Origin: DUOX01 sp050944015
GTDB taxonomy: Bacteria > Bacillota > Clostridia > Oscillospirales > Oscillospiraceae
Assembly (NCBI GenBank): GCA_050944015.1
Contig: JBMNQG010000003.1
Location: forward strand, 1 to 64,000
DNA: 64,000 nt
Reading direction: 5' to 3'
Part shown: piece by piece, positions 36,506-46,044 of the stretch
How the letters are laid out: every line of letters starts with the position of its first letter
How positions within the stretch are numbered: the first letter of the stretch is position 1
The notes under the pieces: model-generated
Seen by the model: only the letters and a program-made list of their open reading frames with translations
Told to the model about the DNA's origin: nothing
The model's database searches: none
Program-made: the position numbers and the translations under genes

Positions 36506-37594
36506 TTAATCGTTGTCAATGCCAGCCTTGAGCTTTTCCGCCTGGTCGGCCGTGACCAGCGCGTCGATCAGCTCGTCCAAGTCGCCGTTCATAATCTCGT
36601 CAATTCTGTAAAGCGTAAGACCAATACGATGGTCGGTAACCCTTCCCTGCGGGAAATTGTAGGTGCGTATGCGCTCGGAACGGTCGCCGGTTCCCACCTG
36701 GCTTTTCCGCTCCGCCGCCAGGGCTTCAGCCTGCTTCCGCCGCTCCTCCTCGTAAAGTCGGGATGCCAGAATCTTCATTGCCCTTTCGCGGTTTTTGTGC
36801 TGGCTGCGCTCGTCCTGGCATTCAACCACGATGCCGGTAGGCAGATGGGTTATGCGGATGGCGCTTTCCGTCTTGTTTACGTGCTGTCCCCCTGCGCCGG
36901 AAGAGCGGAACGTGTCAATCTGCAAATCCGCAGGGTTGATTTCCACTTCCACCGGGTCCATTTCCGGCAGCACAGCCACCGTAACGGTGGAAGTGTGAAT
37001 CCGGCCAGAGGCCTCCGTTTCAGGCACACGCTGAACCCTGTGAACGCCGCTTTCAAATTTCAGGCGGGAATAGGCCCCTTCGCCCTGGATGATGAAGCTG
37101 ACCTCCTTAATGCCGCCCAGTTCCGTTTCGTTTATGTTGGCGATTTCAACTTTCCAGCGCTTGGACTCGGCATACATGCTGTACATGCGGAAAAGATTAT
37201 ACGCAAATAGAGCGGCCTCATCGCCGCCAGCTCCGCCTCTGATTTCAACAATAACGTTTTTGCTGTCATTGGGGTCCTTTGGCAGGAGGAGGATTTTCAG
37301 CTCCTGCTGCATCTCCTCCATTTTGGCCCGGGCGTCCTCGTATTCCTCCTGCAGCATTTCCTTGAACTCGGGATCGTCCACGCCGGCCTCAAGAAGCCCC
37401 CTGGCTTCATTAGCGGTGTTCACGTACCCCATGTAACGCCTGTATGCTTCCACCACGGGGCGAAGTTCCTTTTGCTCCTTAGCCAGCTTGGCATAGACAT
37501 TTACGTCGGAGTATACCTCCGGCAGCGCCATACGGCGCTCTATATCAGAATATTTTTCTTCAATTTCCTTTAGCTTATTCAGCATTTTTTCCAT
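36506..37594 (-). CDS. prfA: Peptide chain release factor 1
   Basis: Ends translation at UAG and UAA. The 362-residue protein has the codon-recognition tripeptide PET (P-x-T class) in RVQRVPETEA and the catalytic GGQ in SGAGGQHVNK, so it is RF1 rather than RF2. It is full length. It is the first gene of a minus-strand run with the Sua5-CoaE fusion and the aminopeptidase. Confidence 0.97.
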   Translation of the reverse strand: MEKMLNKLKEIEEKYSDIERRMALPEVYSDVNVYAKLAKEQKELRPVVEAYRRYMGYVNTANEARGLLEAGVDDPEFKEMLQEEYEDARAKMEEMQQELKILLLPKDPNDSKNVIVEIRGGAGGDEAALFAYNLFRMYSMYAESKRWKVEIANINETELGGIKEVSFIIQGEGAYSRLKFESGVHRVQRVPETEASGRIHTSTVTVAVLPEMDPVEVEINPADLQIDTFRSSGAGGQHVNKTESAIRITHLPTGIVVECQDERSQHKNRERAMKILASRLYEEERRKQAEALAAERKSQVGTGDRSERIRTYNFPQGRVTDHRIGLTLYRIDEIMNGDLDELIDALVTADQAEKLKAGIDND

Positions 37595-37655
37595 TCCTTA
37601 CTTTAGATTCCGTATTGGATATTATCACATTTTTTGGGCTGTGTAAACAGGCATG

Positions 37656-37695
37656 AAAAAGCAAAGAATCGGCACGGGTTCCCCCATGCCGATTC
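37656..37695 (-). terminator. Terminator of the liv operon
   Basis: A stem GAATCGGCA / TGCCGATTC with a 12-base loop, followed on the minus strand by TTTGCTTTTT, lying 18 bases after the livF stop. Confidence 0.82.
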
Positions 37696-37713
37696 ATAAA
37701 AATAAAACTTATT

Positions 37714-38412
37714 TTATGACCCCAGGTAGGCTTCCTTAACGGCGGGGTTGCTTAAAAGCTCGGCGCCGGTGCCGGTCATGGTTATTCTGCCGGTTTCCAG
37801 CACGTAGCCCGTATCAGCCGTCTGAAGGGCCATATTTGCGTTTTGTTCTATGAGGAGGATAGTGACGCCCTCTTCGTTTATCCTCTTGATGATTCGGAAT
37901 ATATCCCTCACCACTAGGGGCGCAAGTCCCAGGGAGGGCTCGTCCATCATAAGCAGCTTGGGACGGCTCATAAGGGCCCGCCCAACCGCCAGCATCTGCT
38001 GTTCGCCGCCGGACAGGGTGCCGCCAAGCTGCCATTGCCTTTCCTTAAGGCGGGGGAACAGTTCAAAAATCCAGTTCAAGTCGCTTTCCAGATTGTCCTT
38101 GCGCAGGTATGCGCCCAGGCGCAGGTTCTCCAGCACAGTCAGGTCTGGGAAAATGCGGCGCCCCTCCGGCACCAGGGTGATGCCCTTTGACACAATGGTG
38201 GGCACGTCCAGGCCGGTTATGTCTTCGCCCATGAACTCGATTTGCCCGCTTGCGGGACGGACCAGTCCGGTAATCGTCCGGAGTGTGGTGCTCTTTCCGG
38301 CGCCGTTTGCACCTATGAGGGTGACTATGCTCTTTTCCGGTACCTTAAAACTGATGCCTTTAACGGCCTCAATTCCGCCGTAATTTACCTTCAGGTCGGT
38401 TACTTTAAGCAT
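37714..38412 (-). CDS. livF: Branched-chain amino acid ABC transporter ATPase LivF
   Basis: One of two ATPases energising uptake of leucine, isoleucine, valine or related substrates. The 232-residue protein has Walker A GANGAGKST, signature LSGGEQQ, and Walker B LLMMDEPSLGLAP; the TLVPEGRRIFPDLTV segment is typical of LivF. The ATG at 38412 overlaps livG by 8 bases. An upstream extension of the frame has no family support. Last gene of the operon. Confidence 0.95.
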   Translation of the reverse strand: MLKVTDLKVNYGGIEAVKGISFKVPEKSIVTLIGANGAGKSTTLRTITGLVRPASGQIEFMGEDITGLDVPTIVSKGITLVPEGRRIFPDLTVLENLRLGAYLRKDNLESDLNWIFELFPRLKERQWQLGGTLSGGEQQMLAVGRALMSRPKLLMMDEPSLGLAPLVVRDIFRIIKRINEEGVTILLIEQNANMALQTADTGYVLETGRITMTGTGAELLSNPAVKEAYLGS

Positions 38413-39247
38413 CTTCGGCCACCCCCAGGTATGCGTCAATAACACGCTGATTTCTCTGTATCTCGGCGGGCGTACCCGTAGCGATGAGCTTGCCGAAATC
38501 CAGCACATATATACGCTCTGATATTTTCATTACCAGATCCATGTGGTGCTCTATAAGGAAAACAGTGAGATTATATTTTTCCTTAATCTGCACTATGAAG
38601 TCCGCCAGCTCCTGTGTTTCCTGAGGGTTCATGCCCGCCGCCGGCTCGTCCAGAAGCAAAAGCTTTGGTTCTGTTGCCAGGGCGCGGGCTATTTCCAGGC
38701 GGCGCTGAAGGCCGTAGGGCAGGCTGGTGGCCAGGTCGTCCTTGTACTTGATGAGGCCCTGCTCCTCCAGCAGGCTCAGGGTTTCCTCCCTCATTCGCTT
38801 TTCCTCGGCATAGCTGAGGCGGAAGGTCGCGGAAAACACATTTTGCCTGGCCCGCATGTGATTTGCGGTGAGCACGTTGTCGAACACCGTCATGCTCTTC
38901 CAAAGGCGTATGTTCTGGAAGGTGCGGGCGATGCCCATTTTCGTTATCACGTCGGGGGTGTATTTCACCACCTTCGTGTACTTGCCCATATTCTGGCCGG
39001 CATACAACTTTTTCATCTTGCCGTGAGGATAGTTGGAGGCAATGATTTGCCCTTTAAAGCTGATCTGGCCGTTCGTGGGCTCGTAAATGCCGGTTATGCC
39101 GTTGAAGGCGGTGGTCTTTCCGGCTCCGTTGGGTCCGATAAGGGCGACGATTTCGCCCTCGTATATCTCCATTGAAAAGTTGTCAACGGCAACTACGCCG
39201 CCAAACTGCATCGTAACGTTTTCAAGTTTCAGTAAGGGCTCAGCCAT
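38405..39247 (-). CDS. livG: Branched-chain amino acid ABC transporter ATPase LivG
   Basis: The second ATPase of the transporter, 280 residues. Walker A is GPNGAGKTT, and GIARTFQNIRLWKSMTV is the LivG-specific stretch. Where the signature motif is expected it reads TSLPYGLQRR, with Walker B LLLLDEPAAGMNP. S-Y-G-x-Q variants are normal in LivG. It overlaps livM by 8 bases. Confidence 0.95.
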   Translation of the reverse strand: MAEPLLKLENVTMQFGGVVAVDNFSMEIYEGEIVALIGPNGAGKTTAFNGITGIYEPTNGQISFKGQIIASNYPHGKMKKLYAGQNMGKYTKVVKYTPDVITKMGIARTFQNIRLWKSMTVFDNVLTANHMRARQNVFSATFRLSYAEEKRMREETLSLLEEQGLIKYKDDLATSLPYGLQRRLEIARALATEPKLLLLDEPAAGMNPQETQELADFIVQIKEKYNLTVFLIEHHMDLVMKISERIYVLDFGKLIATGTPAEIQRNQRVIDAYLGVAEDA

Positions 39248-40340
39248 CTATGTGTACCCCCTCTGCTTTTTTCTTTTTCCTGCTTACCAGTCCGAAGGGG
39301 TCCTTTATAAAACCGGCTATCCCCCCAAAGGATATTTCCCTGTCACCCATTAAGCCTCTGCTGTAGAACAGAACTATCACCATGATGACGACTGAGAATA
39401 CAACTTTCCTGAATCCTGAGCGCAGCAGCGGCACCTTGAAGGCGCCGATATAGGTTTCGGCGTCCAGGAAACGGAGCCACCATTCGCTGCAGGCGATAAA
39501 CAGGAACGAGGCTATGCAGCTTCCGGAAATCGAGCCAATGCCGCCGATAACCACAATGAGGAGTATCTCGTAGGTCATGGCTGATTTAAAGGCGCTGGCC
39601 TGTATGGTGTTCTGGAACATGGCCAGCAGGGCGCCGCCAACGCCGGCAAAGAAAGAGCTGATGACAAAGGCCATCTGCTTGTGCCTGAACAGGTTTATGC
39701 CCATGGACTCCGCGGCTATCTCGTCGTCCCGTATGGCCTTAAAGGCGCGGCCGTAGGAGGAGTTGATAAGGAGCACGATAATCGCTATGCATACCCCGGC
39801 GACAATGAACGGGAACATTGCTGAGCTGAAAGAGGGATATTTTCTCAAGACGTTTGACGCGTTGGTTACGGGCCCCAGGGCGTCCCACTGGAAGATTGCC
39901 CTGATTATCTCAGCGAAGCCAAGGGTGGCTATCGCCAGATAGTCGCTCTTCAAGCGCAGCACGGGAAGCCCGATCAGGGCTGCAAATATGGCGGCGGCCA
40001 GGCCGGCCATGATAAGGGCAACAACCACCGGGACGGTAAACTGTATAATACCGCCGTCAAAGTACTGGTACACGGCGTCCCTGTGCTCCACCGGGATGGT
40101 GAAAATGGCGTAGCAATAGGCTCCAATGAGCATGAAGCCCGCCTGGCCCAGAGAAAACAGCCCGGTAAATCCGTTTAACAGGTTCATCGATACCGCCACC
40201 AGGGCGTAAATGGCGCCCTTTTTCAGCACCACAAAAAGCATTGAGCCGGGGGAAAGTATCTTTTCAAGGATAAATACCAGCAGATACAGTGCAACTATGG
40301 TGCATATGCCGGAAATGATGTTTTTCTTGCTTTTTGTCAT
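39240..40340 (-). CDS. livM: Branched-chain amino acid ABC transporter permease LivM
   Basis: A membrane permease of 366 residues with about nine to ten helices. The LivM-type EAA region is seen in RAIRDDEIAAESMGIN, and GIGSISGSCIA near the end is conserved. The C-terminus ends in a Lys-rich cytoplasmic tail. It pairs with LivH to form the channel. It starts 10 bases after the livH stop. Confidence 0.94.
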   Translation of the reverse strand: MTKSKKNIISGICTIVALYLLVFILEKILSPGSMLFVVLKKGAIYALVAVSMNLLNGFTGLFSLGQAGFMLIGAYCYAIFTIPVEHRDAVYQYFDGGIIQFTVPVVVALIMAGLAAAIFAALIGLPVLRLKSDYLAIATLGFAEIIRAIFQWDALGPVTNASNVLRKYPSFSSAMFPFIVAGVCIAIIVLLINSSYGRAFKAIRDDEIAAESMGINLFRHKQMAFVISSFFAGVGGALLAMFQNTIQASAFKSAMTYEILLIVVIGGIGSISGSCIASFLFIACSEWWLRFLDAETYIGAFKVPLLRSGFRKVVFSVVIMVIVLFYSRGLMGDREISFGGIAGFIKDPFGLVSRKKKKAEGVHIDG

Positions 40341-40350
40341 GGCACTTCAC

Positions 40351-41235
40351 CTAAACCTTATCCGTAGTTTTTTCGCCGAAAAGGCCGGTGGGCTTGGCAA
40401 TAAGGATTATTATCAGCAGCGCGAAGGTGAAGGCGTCGGAGAAGGTGGTCCAGCCCAAACCCTTGATTATGTTTTCGCATATGCCGATAATAAACGCACC
40501 GATAACTGCCCCTGGTATCGAGCCGATACCGCCGAACACTGCGGCAACAAAGCATTTAAGCCCCGGCATACTGCCGGAAAGAGGGGTGACGGCAGTATAG
40601 TTGGAGAAATAGAGCATGCTGCCCACTGCGGCCAGGAGGGAGCCAATGACAAAAGTGACGCTGATTACGGTGTTTATCTTTATTCCCATAAGCTGACTGG
40701 TCTGAAAATCACGGGAGACCGCCCGCATTGCCATGCCGATTTTGGTTTTGTTAATCAGGATAACAAGCGCGACAACCAGGACAATCGTCAAAACGGGCGT
40801 AAAAAGGGTTACAACCTTTGTGGTGGAGCCCAATATGGTAACGCTGTCGCTAATCCAGGGAATGGTGGGATAGGTTTTCGCCAGTCCGCCGGTAACGTAC
40901 AGCGCAACGTTCTGAATTAGGTAGGATACACCTATAGCGGATATCATTATGGACATCCTGGGCGCGTTGCGGAGAGGCTTATATGCAACCCTTTCAATCA
41001 GGAAGCCCAGAACTGCAATTATAATGAGGTCCAAGGGTAGCGCAATATAGAGGGGCAGTGATGCCGTCAGATAAATCATTATCAGGCCGGCAGCCATAAA
41101 CAGATCGCCGTGGGCGAAGTTGATAAGCCTTAATATGCCGTAGACCATAGTATAGCCGATTGCTATCAGCGCATATTGCCCGCCCACGGATATGCCGGCC
41201 AAAAAGTATGGCAGGTTTTCTCTTATAAAATCCAT
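40351..41235 (-). CDS. livH: Branched-chain amino acid ABC transporter permease LivH
   Basis: A membrane permease of 294 residues with about eight helices. Conserved features are GILRLINFAHGDLFM near the start, MRAVSRDFQTSQLMGI (the coupling loop to the ATPase), and FGGIGSIPGAVIGA. It is separated from livK by 158 bases containing a stable hairpin, which fits the usual excess of binding protein over channel. Confidence 0.94.
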   Translation of the reverse strand: MDFIRENLPYFLAGISVGGQYALIAIGYTMVYGILRLINFAHGDLFMAAGLIMIYLTASLPLYIALPLDLIIIAVLGFLIERVAYKPLRNAPRMSIMISAIGVSYLIQNVALYVTGGLAKTYPTIPWISDSVTILGSTTKVVTLFTPVLTIVLVVALVILINKTKIGMAMRAVSRDFQTSQLMGIKINTVISVTFVIGSLLAAVGSMLYFSNYTAVTPLSGSMPGLKCFVAAVFGGIGSIPGAVIGAFIIGICENIIKGLGWTTFSDAFTFALLIIILIAKPTGLFGEKTTDKV

Positions 41236-41318
41236 GGATTTCCTCCGTTTAAAGGCTGCCGTGGAAGAAAACTGCTTTTCTCCGGAGCAACCCAGTTTTT
41301 CTCAAATAAACGGGATTT

Positions 41319-41342
41319 GGCGGGGGCGCAAAAGCCCCCGCC
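41319..41342 (-). other. Strong hairpin between livK and livH
   Basis: A 9-bp GC stem GGCGGGGGC / GCCCCCGCC with a 6-base loop and no T run after it on the minus strand. It probably protects the livK message from 3' decay or causes partial termination. The role is inferred from position. Confidence 0.6.
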
Positions 41343-41393
41343 CAAATTATTAAACAACCTAAATGCTAAGCAAGTAATAGCTATAAAAGCCTA

Positions 41394-42569
41394 TTAAACT
41401 TTGGCAATCTGAACAAATTCCCACTTGCCTGTCTCAGTGTTGACGGACTTGACGTATGCCACATCGCGCTTGGCGTCGCCTATCTCGTTAAACTCGATAA
41501 GACCGCTTACGCCGTTGTAGCTGATACCCCAAAGAGCTTCCATAATTTTCGCGGGGTCGGTGCTCTTGGCGGCCTTAATTGCCTCAAGAGCCACAAAGTA
41601 TGCGTCATAGCCCATGGCGGTTACAGCGGCGATTTCATCGTTGCCGTTGTTGTTAGCCAGATACTGCTCGTTGCCTTTGGCGTTAAGCCATTCCTTGATT
41701 CCCTTGTCGAACTCGGGGTTGCCGCCCTCCTGATAGAAGGTCGTCACAGCGATGCTGACGTTCTTGCCCTTTGCGGCATCAAGAATGACGTTGGAATCCC
41801 AGGTGTCGCCGGCCAGGAGAGGAATGCCGATGTTCTGAGCATGAGCCTGGTCGATGATGAGGGCAGCTGCCTCTGTGGATACGGGGGCAAAGAAGACTCC
41901 GGCTCCGGCGTTCTTGGCGTTGGCAACGTAGGATGTGAAGTCGGTGTTGCCTTCGGGGAATGTCTCGAACACTACGGTGCCGCCTAGTCCTTCAAAGGCT
42001 TCCTTAAAGTAATTGCAGAGGCCGACAGAGTAGTCGTCGCCCAACTTGGCAAGGCAGTAAGCAGTGGTTACGCCCAGGTCGTTAAAAGCATAGTTGGCCA
42101 GCACAGTGCCCTGGAAGGGATCCAGGTAGCAGATACGGAAATAGTGGGTGTTGCCCTCAGTGACCTGGGGGTTGGTGCAGGTGATGCCGATAACGGGAAT
42201 GCCTGCGGAGGCAAAGGTATCGGATCCGGCAATTGAAACGCTGGAACCGTAGGAGCCAAGGACAACGGAGCACTTGGCGTTGACCAGAGCGGAGGCTGCG
42301 GCAACTGCCTTGTCGTTGGAGGATTCGTTATCCTCGATTACGAGCTCAACTTTGTAGGTCTTGCCATCCACATCAACAGTGGGCTGTATGTAGTTGGCGT
42401 ACTGGATACCGAGGGTCTCCTGCTTGCCGCCGGCGCCGTTGTCGCCGGAAGCGGGTTCAAATACACCAATCTTAATTGTGTCGGACTTGGCGCTCCCGCC
42501 GCCGGAACAGCCTGCAAACAAAACAAGCATTAGGCACAGCGCCAGTACAAGAGCTGTTACTCTTTTCAT
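41394..42569 (-). CDS. livK: Branched-chain amino acid-binding lipoprotein LivK
   Basis: The substrate-binding lipoprotein of the Liv transporter, about 391 residues. A lipoprotein signal ends in LFAGC, then a Gly/Ser linker and a Peripla_BP_6 domain (IKIGVFEPASGDNGAGG, SVVLGSYGSS, VIGITCTNPQVTEG). Two ATG codons six bases apart follow AGGAGG; I prefer the second at 42569 for spacing, and 42575 is the alternative. It is the first gene of livKHMGF, with its own promoter. Confidence 0.94.
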   Translation of the reverse strand: MKRVTALVLALCLMLVLFAGCSGGGSAKSDTIKIGVFEPASGDNGAGGKQETLGIQYANYIQPTVDVDGKTYKVELVIEDNESSNDKAVAAASALVNAKCSVVLGSYGSSVSIAGSDTFASAGIPVIGITCTNPQVTEGNTHYFRICYLDPFQGTVLANYAFNDLGVTTAYCLAKLGDDYSVGLCNYFKEAFEGLGGTVVFETFPEGNTDFTSYVANAKNAGAGVFFAPVSTEAAALIIDQAHAQNIGIPLLAGDTWDSNVILDAAKGKNVSIAVTTFYQEGGNPEFDKGIKEWLNAKGNEQYLANNNGNDEIAAVTAMGYDAYFVALEAIKAAKSTDPAKIMEALWGISYNGVSGLIEFNEIGDAKRDVAYVKSVNTETGKWEFVQIAKV

Positions 42570-42676
42570 TTTCATTTTCCTCCTCAATTTTCATTCAATA
42601 CAACGATACAATCTTGCCTGTAGGTTTGTGTCCGCTCTGGGCGAACATATGTTTTCATCTATAAATACATGCAAGA

Positions 42677-42705
42677 ATTATAAACTAAAATTCACATTAT
42701 TGCAA
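42677..42705 (-). promoter_or_regulatory. Promoter of the liv operon
   Basis: On the minus strand TTGCAA (42700-42705) and a perfect TATAAT (42677-42682) are 17 bases apart. The leader of about 100 bases has no riboswitch I recognise. Confidence 0.7.
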
Positions 42706-42735
42706 GAACTTTATAAAAATTTATACTTTCTCCCT

Positions 42736-43932
42736 TCAATAAATTGTCGGACTTTTCGTCCAATCCCTGCCGCCCCTTCGCTCCTGTTTGACAGCATATC
42801 CCAAGACATACAAATCATGGGCTGCGCTGCCCAGCTCAAATATCTTCCTGGAGTCCGTGTCCAGTCTTTTTACGGAGGCCGGCTTTGTGACGACGGGTAC
42901 GTGGGCCTTTTCATTTATTTCCCGAAGCAGCTCCCGCCCTTTTTCATTGGCGGCGAGCAGCCTTGCGTAGGCGGGGATGCCGGCCGACATTTCAGCAGTG
43001 ATGCCGAGGGCCACGCACATGGTCATCCTCCGCAGGCGTGACATGGCGTAGCGTTTGGTTTTGGCCGCGGAATAAACGGCGTCCAGGGTGGGTTCCAGCC
43101 TTGCACAGCGGTACAGGCGGTTTCCCAGCCCTTCGCTGGCGTCGGGTGAAAGCTCGAAACGCTCTTTTTCCGAGAAACGCAGCCTGGACAGGATGGCTGT
43201 TTCGAGATCCTCCATTTTTACAGGCCCCCTCCCCTGCTCTGATTCCCTGCGGTAGACCTCCGTGGCGGCGGGTGGTATGAACTCGTCTATATTCATGCCG
43301 GCCCTGAGCATTGCCCGGAGCTCCGACGCGGAGCGATAGGCGTCCTTTCCCGGCATGTCATGCCCGGCCCCCTTTCTGGGGACGGTCATGGGCTGGATGT
43401 CAAGTCCCAAATCATATATGGCCTTCAAATACTCCACCGCCAAAATGTTGTTGGGGGTCTTCATGTGCTCCGCCAGTCCGCCCAGGTCCTGCTCAATAAC
43501 CCTCTGCCTCGCCGCGGCGTACGGAATCCCCGTTTCCAGGAAGGGCTTTATCCTCTCGTCCACGGAGGGGTGCAGCAGGGCCTCCGCCAGCCTTGACAAG
43601 GGCTCCAGATTGCCCGTTTCACTGCCGAAACTAAGGTGGGTCACAACCCCCAGGGACCCCAAAAGCCCCACGCCGCCCCTGGCGAAGCCCTCGGCGGAAG
43701 ACAGAGACCAGGGCAGGGGCAGCTCGAAAACCAGATCCGCGCCGCAGCGCACGGCGGCTTCCGCCCTGGCGTGCTTATTGAAAACAGCCGTCTCGCCCCT
43801 CTGGACGAAATCGCCGCTCATGGCGCACACTATCACCGAATCCTCCTCCGCCAGCCTGCGGCTCTCCTCGATATGGTGAAGATGCCCAAGATGAAAGGGA
43901 TTATATTCGCAAACAATGCCTATAATTTTCAT
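42736..43932 (-). CDS. tmcAL: tRNA(Met) cytidine acetate ligase
   Basis: Forms N4-acetylcytidine at the wobble base of elongator tRNA-Met, using acetate and ATP. The 398-residue protein begins with the nucleotidyltransferase motif IVCEYNPFHLGHLHHI, then SGDFVQRGE and FELPLPWSLSSAEGFA, all TmcAL (YlbM) features. It lies divergent from ackA, whose product handles acetyl phosphate and acetate; the pairing is common in Firmicutes. Confidence 0.93.
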   Translation of the reverse strand: MKIIGIVCEYNPFHLGHLHHIEESRRLAEEDSVIVCAMSGDFVQRGETAVFNKHARAEAAVRCGADLVFELPLPWSLSSAEGFARGGVGLLGSLGVVTHLSFGSETGNLEPLSRLAEALLHPSVDERIKPFLETGIPYAAARQRVIEQDLGGLAEHMKTPNNILAVEYLKAIYDLGLDIQPMTVPRKGAGHDMPGKDAYRSASELRAMLRAGMNIDEFIPPAATEVYRRESEQGRGPVKMEDLETAILSRLRFSEKERFELSPDASEGLGNRLYRCARLEPTLDAVYSAAKTKRYAMSRLRRMTMCVALGITAEMSAGIPAYARLLAANEKGRELLREINEKAHVPVVTKPASVKRLDTDSRKIFELGSAAHDLYVLGYAVKQERRGGRDWTKSPTIY

Positions 43933-44105
43933 AAGCGGTTCCTTTCCTGAAAAAAACTTGCGTTTTGTAGAAATAGGGGTAAAATATCTTATGAAGGATG
44001 ATAGGATGGAACAGGGCAGGCTCCCGGCCTGCTCGGTTCATGTCCGGCTCACGTATGTTTTTACGTCACATTTATAATAAAATATAACAAGAAAGGATTG
44101 CAACA

Positions 44106-45311
44106 ATGAAAGTTCTAGTTATCAACGCAGGGAGTTCTTCATTGAAGTATCAGCTTTTTGATATGGATACTGAGACCGTCATGGCCAAGGGCCTTTGCGA
44201 GCGGATTGGCATTGACGGCCACCTGAAGCACACTCCCCTCGTCGGCGGAAAGCCTGTATTTAACGAAGACGTGAATCTTCCGACCCACGCCGAGGCGATC
44301 GCGCAGGTCATTGAAAAGCTCACCAGCAAGGAATACGGCGTAGTTTCCTCAATGTCCGAAATCGAGGCCGTCGGCCATCGCGTGGTGCACGGAGGCGAGG
44401 CATTTAAGAGCTCCGTTCTCATTGACGACAAGGTTATGGCCACCCTTGAGGAATGCATCCCCCTGGCGCCGCTTCACAACCCCGCCAACATCACCGGCAT
44501 CAAGGCCTGCACCGCGGTAATGGGCGACGTGCCCCAGGTGGCTGTGTTTGATACCTCCTTCCATCAAACCATGCCCCCCAAGGCGTTCATGTACGCCCTG
44601 CCCTACAGCTATTACACCGACCTGAAAATCCGCCGCTACGGCTTCCACGGCACCAGCCACCGCTACGTTTCCCGCCGGGTTGCAGAAATCCTCGGCGTGC
44701 CCGTGGAAAACCTGAAGATTATTTCCTGCCACATGGGCAACGGCAGCTCCGTCTGCGCCATATCCGGCGGAAAAAGCGTGGACACCTCTATGGGCTTTAC
44801 TCCCCTTGTCGGCCTGCCCATGGGCACCCGCTGCGGCGACCTGGACAACGGCGTTCTCCAGTATATCATGCACAAGAACGGATATAACATTGATGAAATG
44901 CTCAACATACTCAACAAGCAATCCGGCGTATTGGGCGTTTCCGGAGTTTCTTCAGACTTCCGGGACATAGAAGAAGCCGCCAGAAAGGGAGACGAGCGCT
45001 CCGCCCTGGCCCTTGAAATGTTCTACTACAGCGTCGCCAAGGTTATCGGCTCGTACGTGGCGGCCATGAACGGCGTGGACGTGATAGCGTTCACCGCCGG
45101 CATCGGCGAAAACAGCGACGCCACAAGAGCTGGCATCTGCGAATACCTCACATATCTGGGCTGCTACCTTGATCCCGAGGCCAACAAGGTGCGCGTCAAG
45201 GAAGCCGTAATTTCCACGCCCGACTCCAAAGTCAAGATACTGGTAGTCCCCACAAACGAGGAGCTGGTCATAGCCAGAGATACGCTGGAGCTTGTAAGCG
45301 GCCGGAAGTAA
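44106..45311 (+). CDS. ackA: Acetate kinase
   Basis: Interconverts acetyl phosphate and acetate with ATP formation, a main energy step of fermenters. The 401-residue protein is full length, with INAGSSSLKYQLFDM at the start, the catalytic HRVVHGGE region, GFHGTSHRYVS, and the second signature GLPMGTRCGDLD. A TATAAT at 44073-44078 precedes it but has no good -35. No pta gene is adjacent. Confidence 0.97.
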   Translation: MKVLVINAGSSSLKYQLFDMDTETVMAKGLCERIGIDGHLKHTPLVGGKPVFNEDVNLPTHAEAIAQVIEKLTSKEYGVVSSMSEIEAVGHRVVHGGEAFKSSVLIDDKVMATLEECIPLAPLHNPANITGIKACTAVMGDVPQVAVFDTSFHQTMPPKAFMYALPYSYYTDLKIRRYGFHGTSHRYVSRRVAEILGVPVENLKIISCHMGNGSSVCAISGGKSVDTSMGFTPLVGLPMGTRCGDLDNGVLQYIMHKNGYNIDEMLNILNKQSGVLGVSGVSSDFRDIEEAARKGDERSALALEMFYYSVAKVIGSYVAAMNGVDVIAFTAGIGENSDATRAGICEYLTYLGCYLDPEANKVRVKEAVISTPDSKVKILVVPTNEELVIARDTLELVSGRK

Positions 45312-45395
45312 TCCATTCCGGCCTGGGCAGGCGGACTGATATAGCTAATAAACCGAGCAGCAGACGGTATGGCTGCCATTACAAAACTTGCCCCG

Positions 45396-45938
45396 TCAGC
45401 TTTTCATGGCCTCCAGGGTCTTTGTCACCAGCTCTGAAACGTCCAGGCCCAGCATTTCCGCTCCCCTCTTGATTACCTCCCTGGAGCAGCCGGCGGCAAA
45501 GGACGGGGTCTTAAACTTTTTCATAACGGACTTGGCGGTCATGTCGCTCATTCCGGTGGGGCGCATGAGGGCCACCGCCCCTATAAGTCCGGTAAGCTCG
45601 TCCACCGCAAAGAGCACCTTTTCCATATAATGAACCGGCTCCACCTGTGAGCAAATGCCGTAGCCGTGGCTGACAACCGCGTGTATCAATTCCTCGTCCA
45701 TGTCCAGTTCCCGCAGAATCTCCAAGGCCTTGACGCAGTGCTCCTCCGGGTAAAGCTCGAAGTCAATGTCGTGGAGAATGCCCACGGTCCTCCAGAAATC
45801 CTCTCTGCCCGGGTCGTGCTCCCTGGCGAAATAGCCCAGAACCTTCGACACGGTCAGCGCGTGCTGTATATGGAAATCCTGGGTGTTGTATTTTTTAAAT
45901 ATCACAAGGGCCTCGTCGGGGGTGGGTATGTAGCTCAT
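45396..45938 (-). CDS. HD-domain hydrolase
   Basis: A protein of about 180 residues of the HD/HDIG phosphohydrolase type. The metal-binding residues are seen in HALTVSKVLGYFAREH, GILHDIDFELYPEEHC and VVSHGY. Such proteins often hydrolyse nucleotides, but the substrate is not evident. I start at the ATG before SYIPTPDEA because GGAGG lies 8 bases upstream. It converges on ackA. Confidence 0.88.
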   Translation of the reverse strand: MSYIPTPDEALVIFKKYNTQDFHIQHALTVSKVLGYFAREHDPGREDFWRTVGILHDIDFELYPEEHCVKALEILRELDMDEELIHAVVSHGYGICSQVEPVHYMEKVLFAVDELTGLIGAVALMRPTGMSDMTAKSVMKKFKTPSFAAGCSREVIKRGAEMLGLDVSELVTKTLEAMKS

Positions 45939-46005
45939 TCTTTTTCCTCCCATTTTTTATATTAGTTAAATAATAACTGGATTATAAGCCAATCCGCATT
46001 AAAAT

Positions 46006-46036
46006 GCAACAGGCCGAGTCTGCACCCGGCCTGTTG
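46006..46036 (-). terminator. Terminator of the small lipoprotein gene
   Basis: A stem AACAGGCCG / CGGCCTGTT with a larger loop, followed on the minus strand by GCATTTTAA, just after the lipoprotein stop. Confidence 0.72.
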
Positions 46037-46044
46037 GCTTTGGT

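Noticed and set aside
43991..44080. A 28-codon frame before ackA, looked at as a leader peptide
   Set aside because: It lies upstream of the likely -10 box, has no ribosome site and no codon bias that would suggest attenuation.
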